DNA from: an uncultured Oscillospiraceae bacterium
GTDB taxonomy: Bacteria; Bacillota; Clostridia; Oscillospirales; Oscillospiraceae
Direction of reading: 5' to 3'
Assembly (NCBI GenBank): GCA_934636865.1
Contig: CAKUBI010000001.1
Coordinates: forward strand, 1 to 64,000
DNA: 64,000 bases
This document shows, piece after piece, positions 1 to 9,179 of the stretch. A model generated the notes under the pieces. It ran no database searches. It was given only the letters and a program-made list of their open reading frames with translations, and was not told the DNA's origin. Position numbers and translations under genes: made by a program. Position 1 is the stretch's first letter; each line of letters opens with the position of its first letter.

Positions 1-732
1 TATAACCGCGACGTGGAGATCTTCCCCGTCCTGCGCGCGATCTTCGAGCGCATCTCCGGCAAGTGCCCCTACCAGTCTCCCACGGATATGGGCGTCAACA
101 TGGCGGGCAACTGCATCATCGACGACGCCGTCTGCCGCGAGGCCTCGCGCATGGAGATCCTGCGCCGCTACTACACCGCGCAGGTGGACGTGGCGCGCGG
201 CACTGCCGACGCCTGCCAGCTGCGCAAGCTCGAGCTTGTGATGCAGCAGGCGGACGTAACGCCCGACCTCTGCCCCGCCGTGGCCGCGTCGAAGCAGAAG
301 GCGGAGGAGACCGGCGCGCCCGCGGGCGCGATGATGCTGCCGGACGGCCGCGTCATCACGGGCAAGACCTCGTCGCTGCTCGGCGCTTCCGCCGCGCTGC
401 TTCTGAACGCGCTCAAGGCCATGGCCGGCATCCGCAGCGATCTGGACCTCATCTCCAATCAGGTCATCGAGCCGATCTCCGCGCTCAAGATCCAGTCTCT
501 CGGCCACCACAACCCGCGTCTGCACTCCGACGAGGTGCTCATCGCGCTGGCGATCTCGGCGCTCACTAATCCGCTGGCCGACATGGCCCGCTCTCAGCTC
601 GGCACGCTGCGCGGCTGCGACGCGCACTTCTCCGTCATCATCTCGGAGGAGGACATCAAGCTTTACAAACGTCTCGGCATCCACGTCAGCTGCGAGCCGA
701 GATACGAGTCCAAGCGGCTCTATCATAAATAA
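1..732 (+). CDS. DUF1846 family protein, C-terminal part (5' end outside window)
   Basis: The reading frame is open from base 1 and ends in TAA at 730-732, so this is the C-terminal 243 residues of a longer protein; DUF1846 (UPF0371) proteins are usually about 490-500 residues. The fragment begins YNRDVEIFP and contains the family-like stretches SPTDMGVNMAG and SLGHHNPRLHSDEVL. The biochemical role of the family is not firmly established, so none is assigned. The GTG at 13 is internal and not a real start. The gap to psuK is 18 bases, so the two may be co-transcribed. Confidence 0.8.
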   Translation, partial: YNRDVEIFPVLRAIFERISGKCPYQSPTDMGVNMAGNCIIDDAVCREASRMEILRRYYTAQVDVARGTADACQLRKLELVMQQADVTPDLCPAVAASKQKAEETGAPAGAMMLPDGRVITGKTSSLLGASAALLLNALKAMAGIRSDLDLISNQVIEPISALKIQSLGHHNPRLHSDEVLIALAISALTNPLADMARSQLGTLRGCDAHFSVIISEEDIKLYKRLGIHVSCEPRYESKRLYHK

Positions 733-750
733 TTTTCGAGGACCCATATC

Positions 751-1680
751 ATGCAGAACGAACTGAACTCCCCCTATGCCGTCGTCTGCGGCGGCGTGAA
801 CATCGACATCGGCGCACACTCCTTCGCGCCGCTCCGCGGCAAGGACTCCAACCCCGGCAAGGTCGAGCTGAGCCTTGGCGGCGTGGGCCGCAACATCGCG
901 CACAACATGCGCCTTCTCGGCGTGAACGTGTGCCTGCTCACCGCCATCGGCGGCGACTCGCGCGCAAGCCAGGTCGAGCAGAGCTGCCGCGCGCTCGGCA
1001 TTGACCTCTCCCACGCCCTGCGCGTGCCGGAGGGCCGCACCTCGACCTATGTTTTCGTCGGCGACAGCGACGGCGACATGGCCGTGGCCGTTTCCGACAT
1101 GGAGATCTGCGAAAAGCTGACGCCGGACTATTTTGCCTCCCAGCTGGACCTTCTGAACGGCGCAGCCGCCGTGGTCGTGGACGCGAACCTGCCGCGCGCT
1201 TCCATCGCATATTTGACGGAGCACTGCGCCGCCCCCGTTTTCATTGACCCCGTGTCCACTGTGAAGGCAGAAAAGCTGCGCGGCCTTCTCGGCCGCGTGC
1301 ACACGCTCAAGCCCAACCGCATCGAAGCAGAGCTGCTCTCCGGCGTGAAGATCACGGACGAGGAGAGCCTGCACAGGGCCGCCGAGGCTCTGCTCGCGCA
1401 GGGGCTCTCGCGCGTGTTCATCTCACTCGGCGGCGACGGCGTGCTTGCCGCGCAGCGGGACGAGATGCAGCTCGTCCCCATCTGCAAGGCCGAGATGCGC
1501 AACGCCACCGGCGCGGGCGACGCGATGATGGCGGCGCTCGTGTGGTCGTTCCTCGCGGGCCAGCCGCTCGTGGAGAGCGCCGCGTCCGGCACCGCCGCGG
1601 CGGCCATCGCCGTGGAGAGCGAGGAGACCATCAACCCCGCCATGAGCGCCGAGGCCGTGAACCGCCGTCTCTCGCGCTGA
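751..1680 (+). CDS. psuK: Pseudouridine kinase, PfkB family
   Basis: This 309-residue ribokinase-fold enzyme is predicted to phosphorylate pseudouridine to pseudouridine 5'-phosphate in the cytoplasm, as part of nucleoside salvage. The N-terminal sugar-binding motif reads DSNPGKVELSLGGVGRNIA and the C-terminal PfkB signature reads NATGAGDAMMAAL, with the catalytic Asp in GAGD near residue 257. The HTLKPNRIEAELLSG segment matches the PsuK subgroup closely from memory of the E. coli protein. PsuG, the glycosidase partner, is not in the window. A bidirectional terminator follows. Another PfkB nucleoside kinase is possible but less likely. Confidence 0.85.
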   Translation: MQNELNSPYAVVCGGVNIDIGAHSFAPLRGKDSNPGKVELSLGGVGRNIAHNMRLLGVNVCLLTAIGGDSRASQVEQSCRALGIDLSHALRVPEGRTSTYVFVGDSDGDMAVAVSDMEICEKLTPDYFASQLDLLNGAAAVVVDANLPRASIAYLTEHCAAPVFIDPVSTVKAEKLRGLLGRVHTLKPNRIEAELLSGVKITDEESLHRAAEALLAQGLSRVFISLGGDGVLAAQRDEMQLVPICKAEMRNATGAGDAMMAALVWSFLAGQPLVESAASGTAAAAIAVESEETINPAMSAEAVNRRLSR

Positions 1681-1697
1681 GCGAAAAAGGGCAGCAA

Positions 1698-1730
1698 AAA
1701 AGGACCGCTTTCGCGGTCCTTTTTCTTTTT
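1698..1730. terminator. Bidirectional rho-independent terminator
   Basis: The arms AGGACCGC (1701-1708) and GCGGTCCT (1713-1720) pair around a TTTC loop and are flanked by A and T runs. It lies between convergent psuK and the minus-strand DUF4015 gene and can serve both. Confidence 0.85.
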
Positions 1731-1733
1731 GCT

Positions 1734-2807
1734 TTACTTTTCAACAAGGTAGCTTCCGCTCCCCGCCGCCTCCGCGAGGATGGGCACGAACTCCACGTCG
1801 TAATCCTTCATCGCTTCCGTCACCGCGTCGAGGTTTTCCGCTGTCACGGGGACGTACACGCGGTCAAAGTCCTTGACGTACTCGCTCATCACGATGCCCG
1901 TGCGCTCCTCGCTGCCCGCGAGCACGATGTCCGCATCCACGCGGACCGAGAGCTTGCCCTCGTAATTCGCGGCCTTGAGGATGGTGCGGAGCTCGCCGCT
2001 CAAAAGCGAGAGCGCCTCCTGCTGCGTCATGGTGCGCTCGTCGGTCTTGATGCGGCTCATGCGCCCGTCGCGCGGGTACTGGAAATCCTCGAGCAGCAGC
2101 TCGTCAAAGCCCATCTGCGCGCATTCCGTGACAATCTCGGTCACATATTCGCGCGCGGCCTGCTTTTCCGGCGCGAGCCAGTGCGTGCTGTTCGTGTCGT
2201 ACCACACAAGGCCCGACTGCTGGCACACCGCTGCGTCCGTCATGTGCGCGTAGGCGTAGATGCTGTCGTGCAGGGTGCTGATGCGGCCGATCGTGTAGTA
2301 CTTCGAAGCGACCAGCCCCTCGATCGCGCTGCGCGCGGCGCTGCCGCCCTCCACAGCCCCGCAGTCGATCGCGCCGCGGACCGCAGAGTCATACAGGAGC
2401 CTGCCGCCATCGTCCTTTAGGCGCACCGCCACGGCGTTGACGTTATCATCGAGCGCCGCAAGCGCATCCTCCCAGCCGTCGCCGAGCGCGTCGTCCGCGA
2501 GCGCCACGGCGCGCGTATCCTTGATGACCGGCTTTTCCACCGTGATCTCCAGCTCGTCCTGCTTCGTCTCGCCGCCGTTCGTGCCGTCGTCCGCCGCGTC
2601 CTCCTGCGGCGCTTTCTTCGTCCAGGGGAACTCAAAGCGGACCGAGCCGTCCGCGTCGTATACCATATAGCGCTGTGCAAACAAAAAGCCGCACGCCGCC
2701 ACCAGGATCAGCACCAGCACCACCGCCAGCACGCCCCTTCCGCGGCGGCGTCCGCGATAGCCCGAATAGCCGCGCGTTCCCGTCGATCTTCTTGCCATAG
2801 TCTGCAT
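1734..2807 (-). CDS. Membrane-anchored DUF4015 (putative glycosyl hydrolase domain) protein
   Basis: This 357-residue protein has an Arg-rich cytoplasmic N-terminus, one membrane segment (about residues 26-45, VLAVVLVLILVAACGFLFA), an acidic linker and a C-terminal TIM-barrel-like domain of the DUF4015/PF13200 kind. Matching features are VAVRLKDDGG, the YYTIGRIS strand, LVWYDTNSTHWL and GFDELLLEDFQYPRDG near the C-terminal third. It is probably an extracellular carbohydrate-acting or wall-associated protein, but the family's substrate is unknown. Two ATG starts nine bases apart (2807 and 2798) share one AGGAGG; the inner one has the more usual spacing. It lies 95 bases downstream of rpiB. Confidence 0.65.
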   Translation of the reverse strand: MQTMARRSTGTRGYSGYRGRRRGRGVLAVVLVLILVAACGFLFAQRYMVYDADGSVRFEFPWTKKAPQEDAADDGTNGGETKQDELEITVEKPVIKDTRAVALADDALGDGWEDALAALDDNVNAVAVRLKDDGGRLLYDSAVRGAIDCGAVEGGSAARSAIEGLVASKYYTIGRISTLHDSIYAYAHMTDAAVCQQSGLVWYDTNSTHWLAPEKQAAREYVTEIVTECAQMGFDELLLEDFQYPRDGRMSRIKTDERTMTQQEALSLLSGELRTILKAANYEGKLSVRVDADIVLAGSEERTGIVMSEYVKDFDRVYVPVTAENLDAVTEAMKDYDVEFVPILAEAAGSGSYLVEK

Positions 2808-2902
2808 CCGCCTCCTTTTCCGAGCTACAGTTTACCTTCTAAATGCAAAAAAATCAACAAAAACCGAAATGGCTTTTGTTGATTTTCCGCTTTTGTATGG
2901 GT

Positions 2903-3340
2903 TCAGCCCTCGATGGCGTCCATCAGCGCGACACGGCGCGCGTGGCGGCCGCCCTCAAACGCGGTGGAAAGGAAGGTCTCGACCATGGCCGCGGCCAGCT
3001 TGGGGCCGGTGAAGCCCGCGCCGATGGCCATCATATTGGCGTTGTTGTGCTGGCGGCACAGCTGCGCCTCGAGCGCGTCGGCGCAGTGCGCGCAGCGGAT
3101 GCCCCTGACCTTGTTCGCCGCGATGGAAATGCCGATGCCCGTCGTGCACACGACGATGCCGTACTCGCACTCCCCGCTCGCCACGGCGCGCGCGGCAGCC
3201 TCGCCGAACACGGGATAGTCGCAGCTCTCGGTGGAATAGGTGCCGCAGTCCTTGACCTCGTGGCCCATGCCCTCCAGCTGCTTTTTGATGTCCTCCTTCA
3301 TGGCGTAGCCGCCATGGTCACAGCCCAATGCGATCTTCAT
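2903..3340 (-). CDS. rpiB: Ribose-5-phosphate isomerase B
   Basis: This 145-residue sugar-phosphate isomerase of the RpiB/LacA/LacB family interconverts ribose 5-phosphate and ribulose 5-phosphate in the non-oxidative pentose phosphate pathway. Visible signatures are the N-terminal GCDHGGYAMK, the CTTGIGISIAANKV loop holding the catalytic Cys, and RCAHCADALEAQLCRQHNNANMM split over the next segment. Length is typical. The start has AAAAGGAG at a normal distance. It follows the PHP phosphatase by 20 bases on the same strand and may be read through from the dnaK operon. Confidence 0.9.
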   Translation of the reverse strand: MKIALGCDHGGYAMKEDIKKQLEGMGHEVKDCGTYSTESCDYPVFGEAAARAVASGECEYGIVVCTTGIGISIAANKVRGIRCAHCADALEAQLCRQHNNANMMAIGAGFTGPKLAAAMVETFLSTAFEGGRHARRVALMDAIEG

Positions 3341-3360
3341 AGTGTTTCTCCTTTTGTCGG

Positions 3361-4167
3361 TCAGATTTTGTGAAAGACCGGTTTTTTCTTTTCAAATGTG
3401 CACACGTAGGCAAGGCCGCAGTCCTTCAAAAGCGCCTGCGTCTCGCGTGCGCGCAGGCCGACGAATTCCGGCGTGTGCGCGTCGGTGCCGATGGTGATGA
3501 TCTCGCCGCCGAGCTCGTGATAGAGCCGGAGCCACTTCGCGTCCGGCAGCGGCGTGTTGCCGCGGTTGACATTGCACTCGATGCCGCAGCCGTTTTCGAT
3601 AAGCGCGCGATAGATCTGCGCGACCTCGTCCTCAAAGCCGTCGAAGCTCATGTGCATGCCGTGGTTCTCATTCATGTAGCGAAGCGGCAGCGTCAGGTGC
3701 CCAAGCACGGAGAACTTTCCCCACTTTGCCGTTTCCAGCACGAGCGAGAGATAGTCCGCGATCTGCTCGCGCGCCTCCCTCTCCGAGCAGCCGGGCATGA
3801 AGTAAAGATCGTCCCAGCCGTATTTTTCCGAGAGCTGGTGCTGCGAGCCGATGACAAAGTCCAGCTCCGGCAGGCGCTCGAGCAGCTCGCCGGCGTAGGC
3901 AAAGTCGCGCATCGCCTCGCCCAGCTCGATGCCGCGGCGGACGGTGATCTTCCCGTCCGCTGCCTTGTCTGCACGCGCGAAGATCTCCGCGCGATCGGAA
4001 AAATCGTGCTCCCAGTGCGCCGTTTCGCGCGGACGGAAGAGGTCCACATGGTCCGTCAGGCACATTTCCTGCAAACCCTGCGCGATGCCCGCGCGCACCA
4101 TGTCCTCCACCGGCGTTTTCGAGTCGAACGAAAGCGAGCAATGGGTGTGGTAATCGGATAAATACAT
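3361..4167 (-). CDS. PHP-domain histidinol-phosphatase (HisJ/HisK type)
   Basis: This 268-residue PHP-family metal-dependent phosphatase is likely to dephosphorylate histidinol phosphate in histidine biosynthesis. The four PHP motifs are present: DYHTHCSLS near residue 5, LTDHVD near 38, IELGEAMRD near 100 with GSQHQ, and GTDAH near 228. These provide the His/Asp/Glu ligands of the trinuclear metal site. The length fits the HisJ subfamily (about 260-270). It starts 12 bases after dnaJ on the same strand. Other PHP phosphoesterase activities cannot be excluded because no his biosynthesis gene lies next to it. Confidence 0.75.
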   Translation of the reverse strand: MYLSDYHTHCSLSFDSKTPVEDMVRAGIAQGLQEMCLTDHVDLFRPRETAHWEHDFSDRAEIFARADKAADGKITVRRGIELGEAMRDFAYAGELLERLPELDFVIGSQHQLSEKYGWDDLYFMPGCSEREAREQIADYLSLVLETAKWGKFSVLGHLTLPLRYMNENHGMHMSFDGFEDEVAQIYRALIENGCGIECNVNRGNTPLPDAKWLRLYHELGGEIITIGTDAHTPEFVGLRARETQALLKDCGLAYVCTFEKKKPVFHKI

Positions 4168-4179
4168 ATCGTTTCTCTT

Positions 4180-5316
4180 TTACAGCTTGAATTTGCCGAA
4201 GAAGCTCTTGTGCTCCTCATAGTTTTTCTCGCCGAGCGACTCGCTGAACTTCCTGAGCGCTTCCTTCTGCTCGCGGTTGAGGTTGCGCGGCGTTTCGATG
4301 TTCACGGTGACGTACTGGTCGCCGCGGCCGCGGCCGTTGAGGCCGGGGATGCCCTTGCCCTTCAGGCGGAAGGTCGTGCCGCTCTGCGTGCCCTCGGGAA
4401 TGGTGTACTTCACCTTGCCGTCGATCGTGGGGATCTCGAGCTCCGCGCCGAGCACCGCCTGCGTGAAGGTGATGGGCGCTTCGCAGAGGACGCTCGTCCC
4501 CTCGCGGCGGAAGATCTCATGCGGCCGCACGGAAACGACGATCAGGAGATCGCCCGCCGGGCCGCCGTTCTTGCCGGAGTTGCCCTGCCCGCGCAGGGAA
4601 ATGGTCTGCCCGTTGTCGATGCCCGCGGGGATGTGGACCTGAATGGTCTTGCGGCGGCGGATCATGCTCTTGCCGCCGCAGGTGGGGCAAGGCTGGTGGA
4701 TGATCCTGCCCTTGCCGCCGCAGCGCGGGCAGGGGCTGGAGGTGGACATGTAGCCCAGCGGCGTCTGGCGGCGCTGCTGGATCACGCCGCTGCCGCGGCA
4801 GTCGGGGCAGACCTCGGCGGTCGTGCCCTTGGCGCAGCCCGAGCCGTGGCAGTCGGGGCACTGCTCCACGCGGTCGATGCTGACCTCCTTGTCGCAGCCG
4901 AAGGCTGCTTCCTCAAAGCTGATGTTCACGCTCGTGCGCAGGCTCTCGCCGCGCGTGGGCGCGTTGGGGTTGGCGCGCGTGCCGCCGAAGCCCCCGCCGA
5001 AAAAGCTGCCGAAGATATCGCCGAGGTCGCCGAAGTCGAAGCCGCCCGCGCCATATGCGCCGCCGCCCGCGCCCGCACCGTAGTTCGGGTCCACGCCGGC
5101 AAAACCGAACTGGTCGTAGCGCGCCTTCTTCTCCGGGTCGCTGAGCACTTCGTTCGCTTCGTTGATCTCCTTGAATTTCTCTTCCGCTTCCTTATCGCCG
5201 GGATTCATGTCGGGGTGATATTTGCGCGCAAGCTTTTTGTATGCTTTTTTGATCTCTTCCTCCGAAGCGCCCTTCGATACGCCGAGCACCTCGTAATAAT
5301 CGCGTTTATCCGCCAT
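4180..5316 (-). CDS. dnaJ: Chaperone protein DnaJ
   Basis: DnaJ is the Hsp40 co-chaperone that delivers substrates to DnaK and stimulates its ATPase. The 378-residue protein has an N-terminal J domain with the HPD motif ([10 protein letters not shown], about residue 33), a Gly/Phe-rich linker, and four zinc-binding repeats ([31 protein letters not shown]) around residues 150-220, then the C-terminal client-binding domains. The ATG at 5316 has GGGAG eight bases upstream; a TTG two codons earlier is less likely. It is the last of the hrcA-grpE-dnaK-dnaJ set. Confidence 0.97.
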   Translation of the reverse strand: MADKRDYYEVLGVSKGASEEEIKKAYKKLARKYHPDMNPGDKEAEEKFKEINEANEVLSDPEKKARYDQFGFAGVDPNYGAGAGGGAYGAGGFDFGDLGDIFGSFFGGGFGGTRANPNAPTRGESLRTSVNISFEEAAFGCDKEVSIDRVEQCPDCHGSGCAKGTTAEVCPDCRGSGVIQQRRQTPLGYMSTSSPCPRCGGKGRIIHQPCPTCGGKSMIRRRKTIQVHIPAGIDNGQTISLRGQGNSGKNGGPAGDLLIVVSVRPHEIFRREGTSVLCEAPITFTQAVLGAELEIPTIDGKVKYTIPEGTQSGTTFRLKGKGIPGLNGRGRGDQYVTVNIETPRNLNREQKEALRKFSESLGEKNYEEHKSFFGKFKL

Positions 5317-5345
5317 AGACAAAACTCCCTTGAAACGCCACGATC

Positions 5346-5369
5346 GGGGGCAGTTGAAAAACTGTCCCC
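5346..5369 (-). other. Hairpin between dnaK and dnaJ
   Basis: On the minus strand the arms GGGGACAGTT and AACTGCCCCC pair around a four-base loop with one mismatch, and outer GCCAC/GTGGC bases can extend the stem. There is no T-run, so it looks like an RNA processing or stability element, not a full terminator. Confidence 0.5.
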
Positions 5370-5390
5370 GCTGTGGCCGAATGATGCAAA

Positions 5391-7256
5391 TTACTTCTTG
5401 TTGTTATCGTCGTCGTCAACGACCTTGTAGTCGGCGTCATAGTACTGCTGACCGTTCGGGCCCTGCTGTGCGCCGCCGTTCTGGCCGCCCATGTCGGGAC
5501 CGGCCTGCGCGCCGCCCTGCGGGTTGGACTGCTGATAAAGCTTCTCGCTCATCTGATAGAACAGCTGCGTCAGCTCCTCGGTCGCGCTCTTGATGGCGTC
5601 GGTATCGTCGCCCTTGAGCACTTCCTTGAGCTTGTCGATGCCGCTCTGGACCTTGGCCTTCTCGTCCGCGGGGATCTTGTCGCCCACCTCGCCGAGGGTC
5701 TTTTCGCTCTGGTAGACCATCTGGTCGGCCTGGTTGCGGACCTCGACCTTTTCCTTCATCTTGGCGTCCTCGGCAGCGTACTGCTCGGCGTCCTTGACGG
5801 CCTTCTCGATGTCCTCCTTGCTCATGTTGGAGGAGGAGGTGATGGTGATGTGCTGCTCGGTGCCGGTGCCGAGGTCCTTCGCACTGACGTTCACGATGCC
5901 GTTGGCGTCGATATCGAAGGTGACTTCGATCTGGGGCACGCCGCGGCGGGCCGGGGCGATGCCGTCGAGGTGGAAGCGGCCGAGGCTCTTGTTCGCGGCG
6001 GCCATCTCACGCTCGCCCTGCAGGACGTTGACCTCAACGCTCGTCTGGTTATCGGCGGCGGTGGAGAAGATCTGGCTCTTCTTCACGGGGATGGTGGTGT
6101 TGCGGTCGATGAGCTTGGTGCACACGCCGCCCATGGTCTCAATGCCGAGGGACAGCGGGGTAACGTCGAGCAGCAGCAGGCCCTTGACGTCGCCGGTCAG
6201 AACGCCCGCCTGGAGCGCTGCGCCCATGGCGACGCACTCATCGGGGTTGATGCCCTTGAAGCCTTCCTTGCCGGTGAGCTTCTTGACCATTTCCTGCACG
6301 GCGGGGATACGGCTGGAGCCGCCGACCATCAGGACCTTGTGGATGTCATTGCCGGAAAGGCCCGCGTCGCTCAGCGCCTGACGGACAGGACCGGCAGTGG
6401 CTTCGACCAGATGCGCGGTCAGCTCGTTGAACTTGGCGCGCGTGAGCGTCAGGTCGAGGTGCTTCGGACCGGTGGCGTCGGCGGTGATATACGGGAGGTT
6501 GATGTTGGTGGAGGTCACGCCCGAGAGCTCGATCTTGGCCTTCTCGGCGGCTTCCTTCAGGCGCTGCATGGCGACCTTATCGGTGGAAAGATCCACGTTG
6601 TCGCTGCGCTTGAACTCGCTGACCATCCACTTCATGATGCACTCGTCGAAGTCGTCGCCGCCGAGACGGTTGTTGCCCGCGGTGGCCAGGACCTCGATGA
6701 CGCCGTCGTCGATATCCAGAATGGAGACATCGAACGTGCCGCCGCCGAGGTCGTAGACCATGACCTTCTGGCTCTGCTCCTTGTCCACGCCGTAGGCGAG
6801 GGCCGCGGCCGTCGGCTCGTTGATGATACGCTTGACCTCAAGGCCGGCGATCTTACCGGCGTCCTTGGTTGCCTGACGCTGCGCGTCGGTGAAGTAAGCG
6901 GGAACGGTGATAACGGCTTCGCTCACGGGGCCGCCGAGGTAGGCCTCCGCGTCGCTCTTGAGCTTCTGCAGGATCATCGCGCTGATCTCCTGCGGGGTGT
7001 ACTTCTTGCCGTCGATCTCAACTTTATAATCGGAGCCCATCTCGCGCTTGATCGAGGAGATCGTGCGGTCGGGGTTGGTGATGGCCTGACGCTTTGCGAC
7101 CTGACCGACCATACGCTCGCCGGTCTTGCTGAACGCGACGACGGACGGGGTGGTGCGGTTGCCTTCGGCGTTGGGGATGACGACGGCTTCGCCGCCCTCC
7201 ATCACAGCCACACAGGAATTGGTAGTACCAAGGTCAATACCGATAACTTTAGACAT
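5391..7256 (-). CDS. dnaK: Molecular chaperone DnaK (Hsp70)
   Basis: This 621-residue Hsp70 binds exposed hydrophobic segments in an ATP-dependent cycle with GrpE and DnaJ. The nucleotide-binding domain starts [16 protein letters not shown] and contains [14 protein letters not shown] and [15 protein letters not shown]; the substrate-binding domain carries [14 protein letters not shown]. The lid ends in a Gly/Gln/Asn-rich tail and the acidic KVVDDDDNN end. Length is typical. It lies 83 bases downstream of grpE and about 75 bases before dnaJ. Confidence 0.98.
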   Translation of the reverse strand: MSKVIGIDLGTTNSCVAVMEGGEAVVIPNAEGNRTTPSVVAFSKTGERMVGQVAKRQAITNPDRTISSIKREMGSDYKVEIDGKKYTPQEISAMILQKLKSDAEAYLGGPVSEAVITVPAYFTDAQRQATKDAGKIAGLEVKRIINEPTAAALAYGVDKEQSQKVMVYDLGGGTFDVSILDIDDGVIEVLATAGNNRLGGDDFDECIMKWMVSEFKRSDNVDLSTDKVAMQRLKEAAEKAKIELSGVTSTNINLPYITADATGPKHLDLTLTRAKFNELTAHLVEATAGPVRQALSDAGLSGNDIHKVLMVGGSSRIPAVQEMVKKLTGKEGFKGINPDECVAMGAALQAGVLTGDVKGLLLLDVTPLSLGIETMGGVCTKLIDRNTTIPVKKSQIFSTAADNQTSVEVNVLQGEREMAAANKSLGRFHLDGIAPARRGVPQIEVTFDIDANGIVNVSAKDLGTGTEQHITITSSSNMSKEDIEKAVKDAEQYAAEDAKMKEKVEVRNQADQMVYQSEKTLGEVGDKIPADEKAKVQSGIDKLKEVLKGDDTDAIKSATEELTQLFYQMSEKLYQQSNPQGGAQAGPDMGGQNGGAQQGPNGQQYYDADYKVVDDDDNNKK

Positions 7257-7339
7257 AATGCTGTCCTCCTAAGATCTATCTTAATTTTTTGTTAACGAAA
7301 TAAATTTATCATTTCGCGCTTCCGCGCGGAATTTGCACT

Positions 7340-7939
7340 TTAATTGGCCACTTTTACAATGGCGAAGCGTAGCACCTTGTCGCCCAGCGTGAAGCCCTGC
7401 TGCAGGACCTCGGCCACGGTGTTTTCGCCGTAGTTCTCATCCTCGATGTGCATCACGGCGTTGTGCTTTTCGGGGTCAAAGGGCTGACCCACGGCGTCCA
7501 TAGTCTCGACACCGAGCTTTTTGAGGCTCTCCTTGAACTGGTTGAACACCATTTCAAGGCCCTTGCGGTGGGTCGATTCCTCGTCGCCGTACTGCGCGAT
7601 GCCGCGCTCTAAGTTATCATAAACGCCCAGCAGCGCCTTGATCGTGTCGATCTTCGCGTCGGCGTAAAGGCTCTCCTTTTCCTTCGCGGTGCGCTTGCGG
7701 TAGTTGTCGTATTCGGCGGCAAGCCGCAGGTATTTGTCCTGCTCGGCGGCGAGCGCCTTGGCAAGGCCCTCCATCTTCTCCATCTGCTCGCGCGTGACGG
7801 TGAAGGTCTCCGGCTCTGCGCTCTGCTTTTCGGTCTCCTCCGCCTTGGCCGGTTCCTCGGCCTTGGGCGTTTCCGCCGCCTGCGCCGTTTCCTTTTCCGG
7901 CGTGCTCTCCGCCGCGTTCTGCTTGTCTTTCTTACCCAT
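7340..7939 (-). CDS. grpE: Nucleotide exchange factor GrpE
   Basis: GrpE releases ADP from DnaK. The 199-residue protein has a charged Glu/Ala/Lys-rich N-terminus (about residues 1-60), a long coiled coil (QDKYLRLAAEYDNYRKRTAKE), and the C-terminal beta domain with the family signature around QPFDPEKHNAVMHIE and VAEVLQQGFTLGDKVLRFAIVKVAN in two parts. Its start has AAGGAG at good spacing and lies only three bases from the hrcA stop, so translational coupling is likely. Confidence 0.96.
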   Translation of the reverse strand: MGKKDKQNAAESTPEKETAQAAETPKAEEPAKAEETEKQSAEPETFTVTREQMEKMEGLAKALAAEQDKYLRLAAEYDNYRKRTAKEKESLYADAKIDTIKALLGVYDNLERGIAQYGDEESTHRKGLEMVFNQFKESLKKLGVETMDAVGQPFDPEKHNAVMHIEDENYGENTVAEVLQQGFTLGDKVLRFAIVKVAN

Positions 7940-7942
7940 TTC

Positions 7943-8992
7943 TTACTCCTTATCTGTATCCTTGGGCGGAAGCTCGTTCTTGCCGAACATCCGCGTCAGG
8001 CTGTCTGCAAAATAACTCAGGCGCGCTGTCACCGTGGCATAATCCATTCTCGTGGGACCTACCACGCCGACAAGGCCGCGCATCCCGTCGCCGATATCAT
8101 AGCTGGCGACGACCACGCTCGTCTCCTTGAGCGCCTCGTTCACATTTTCCGGGCCGATCAGGATCTTGAGCGGCGCGCCGTCGTCCGGCACGGGAAGCTC
8201 CTCCTTGTTATCCACAAGGAACGTCACAAGATCGTGCGCCTTGTCCACATCGCGGTACTCGGGCATTTTGAGGATCTGGCTCGCGCCCGCGGTCTCCACG
8301 CTGCGCTGCGCGCTCTGCTCGAGCACGCCGACCGCATACTCGACCGCCTTGGACACCACTAAAAACAGCTCCGGTGAAAGCTGCTCGGAAAGGCTCATCA
8401 GCCTTGCGCTCATCTCATCGGCGCCGCGGCCGGTGAAGTGCGTGTTCAAAAGCTCCTTGACGTCTGCGAGCCGCTGACCGTCGAACGGGAGGTCCGAGCG
8501 CTGCAGCTGGCTTTTCACGCGGTTGTCCTCGCCCATCACCACGACGATGAAGCTCATTTCATCGACCGCGATGAGCTCGAAGCGCTTGACGCTTGCCTCG
8601 CGCCGTCCGCCCGTCACGCTGTAGACAGGGTAATTGACGATGCTCGACACCATCTGTCCTGCCTTGGCGATCACGCTGTCCGTGCCGCTGAGCTTGCTTT
8701 TGAGCTGCTCGTTGATCTCCTCCGCTTCCGTTTCGGAGACCTCGCGCTTCTCCATCAGCTCGTTGACGTACAGCCGGTAGCCCTTCGGGGACGGGACACG
8801 TCCGGCGGACGTGTGCGGCTGCTCAAGGTAGCCCATTTCAACCAGATCCGCAAGCTCGTTGCGGATGGTCGCGGAGCTCACCGAGCCGCCCATCTCCTCG
8901 GCCAGCGCCTTGGAGCCGACCGGCTCTGCCGCGGCGATGTAATCCTCGACCACGCGCTTGAGTATCTGCTTTTTGCGCTCCGTCAAGTCCAT
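7943..8992 (-). CDS. hrcA: Heat-inducible transcription repressor HrcA
   Basis: HrcA is the repressor of class I heat-shock genes and binds CIRCE. The 349-residue protein has an N-terminal winged helix (LTERKKQILKRVVEDYI, then SVSSATIRNELADLVEMGYL with the recognition helix) followed by the GAF-like and dimerisation regions typical of the family. ATG at 8992 is preferred over an upstream GTG at 9001 because GGAG lies eight bases before it. It is the first gene of the operon, directly behind a perfect CIRCE, so it is autoregulated. Confidence 0.96.
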   Translation of the reverse strand: MDLTERKKQILKRVVEDYIAAAEPVGSKALAEEMGGSVSSATIRNELADLVEMGYLEQPHTSAGRVPSPKGYRLYVNELMEKREVSETEAEEINEQLKSKLSGTDSVIAKAGQMVSSIVNYPVYSVTGGRREASVKRFELIAVDEMSFIVVVMGEDNRVKSQLQRSDLPFDGQRLADVKELLNTHFTGRGADEMSARLMSLSEQLSPELFLVVSKAVEYAVGVLEQSAQRSVETAGASQILKMPEYRDVDKAHDLVTFLVDNKEELPVPDDGAPLKILIGPENVNEALKETSVVVASYDIGDGMRGLVGVVGPTRMDYATVTARLSYFADSLTRMFGKNELPPKDTDKE

Positions 8993-9013
8993 GCGCCGCA
9001 CTCCTTTCTTACT

Positions 9014-9040
9014 TTAGCACTCCTTTCCCCTGAGTGCTAA
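9014..9040. promoter_or_regulatory. CIRCE operator (HrcA binding site)
   Basis: A perfect TTAGCACTC-N9-GAGTGCTAA inverted repeat lies at 9014-9022 and 9032-9040. It sits between the hrcA promoter and the hrcA ribosome site, the classical location for HrcA repression of hrcA-grpE-dnaK-dnaJ. Confidence 0.98.
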
Positions 9041-9044
9041 ACGC

Positions 9045-9073
9045 AGTGTACCACTGTGTTTTCCCATTGTCAA
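9045..9073 (-). promoter_or_regulatory. Sigma-A promoter of hrcA-grpE-dnaK-dnaJ
   Basis: On the minus strand a consensus TTGACA (9068-9073) is separated by 17 bases from TACACT (9045-9050). Transcription would begin at or just before CIRCE. Confidence 0.88.
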
Positions 9074-9136
9074 TAGGCCCCCGTGTAAACAGTTTGTGAA
9101 CGTCACAAAAGTCAGGCCGCGGCCGCTTTTTCGATA

Positions 9137-9173
9137 TAAAAAAAGAGGAACGCTTTCGCGTTCCTCTTTTTCA
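9137..9173 (-). terminator. Terminator of the rnf operon
   Basis: The arms AAAAGAGGAACGC and GCGTTCCTCTTTT flank a TTTC loop a few bases beyond the rnfB stop. A and T runs on both sides would let it act in both directions, but only rnf converges on it. Confidence 0.88.
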
Positions 9174-9179
9174 GGAGCT

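Noticed and set aside
5850-7295. A 481-codon open frame antisense to dnaK
   Set aside because: It mirrors dnaK codons and has no ribosome site; known artefact opposite dnaK genes.
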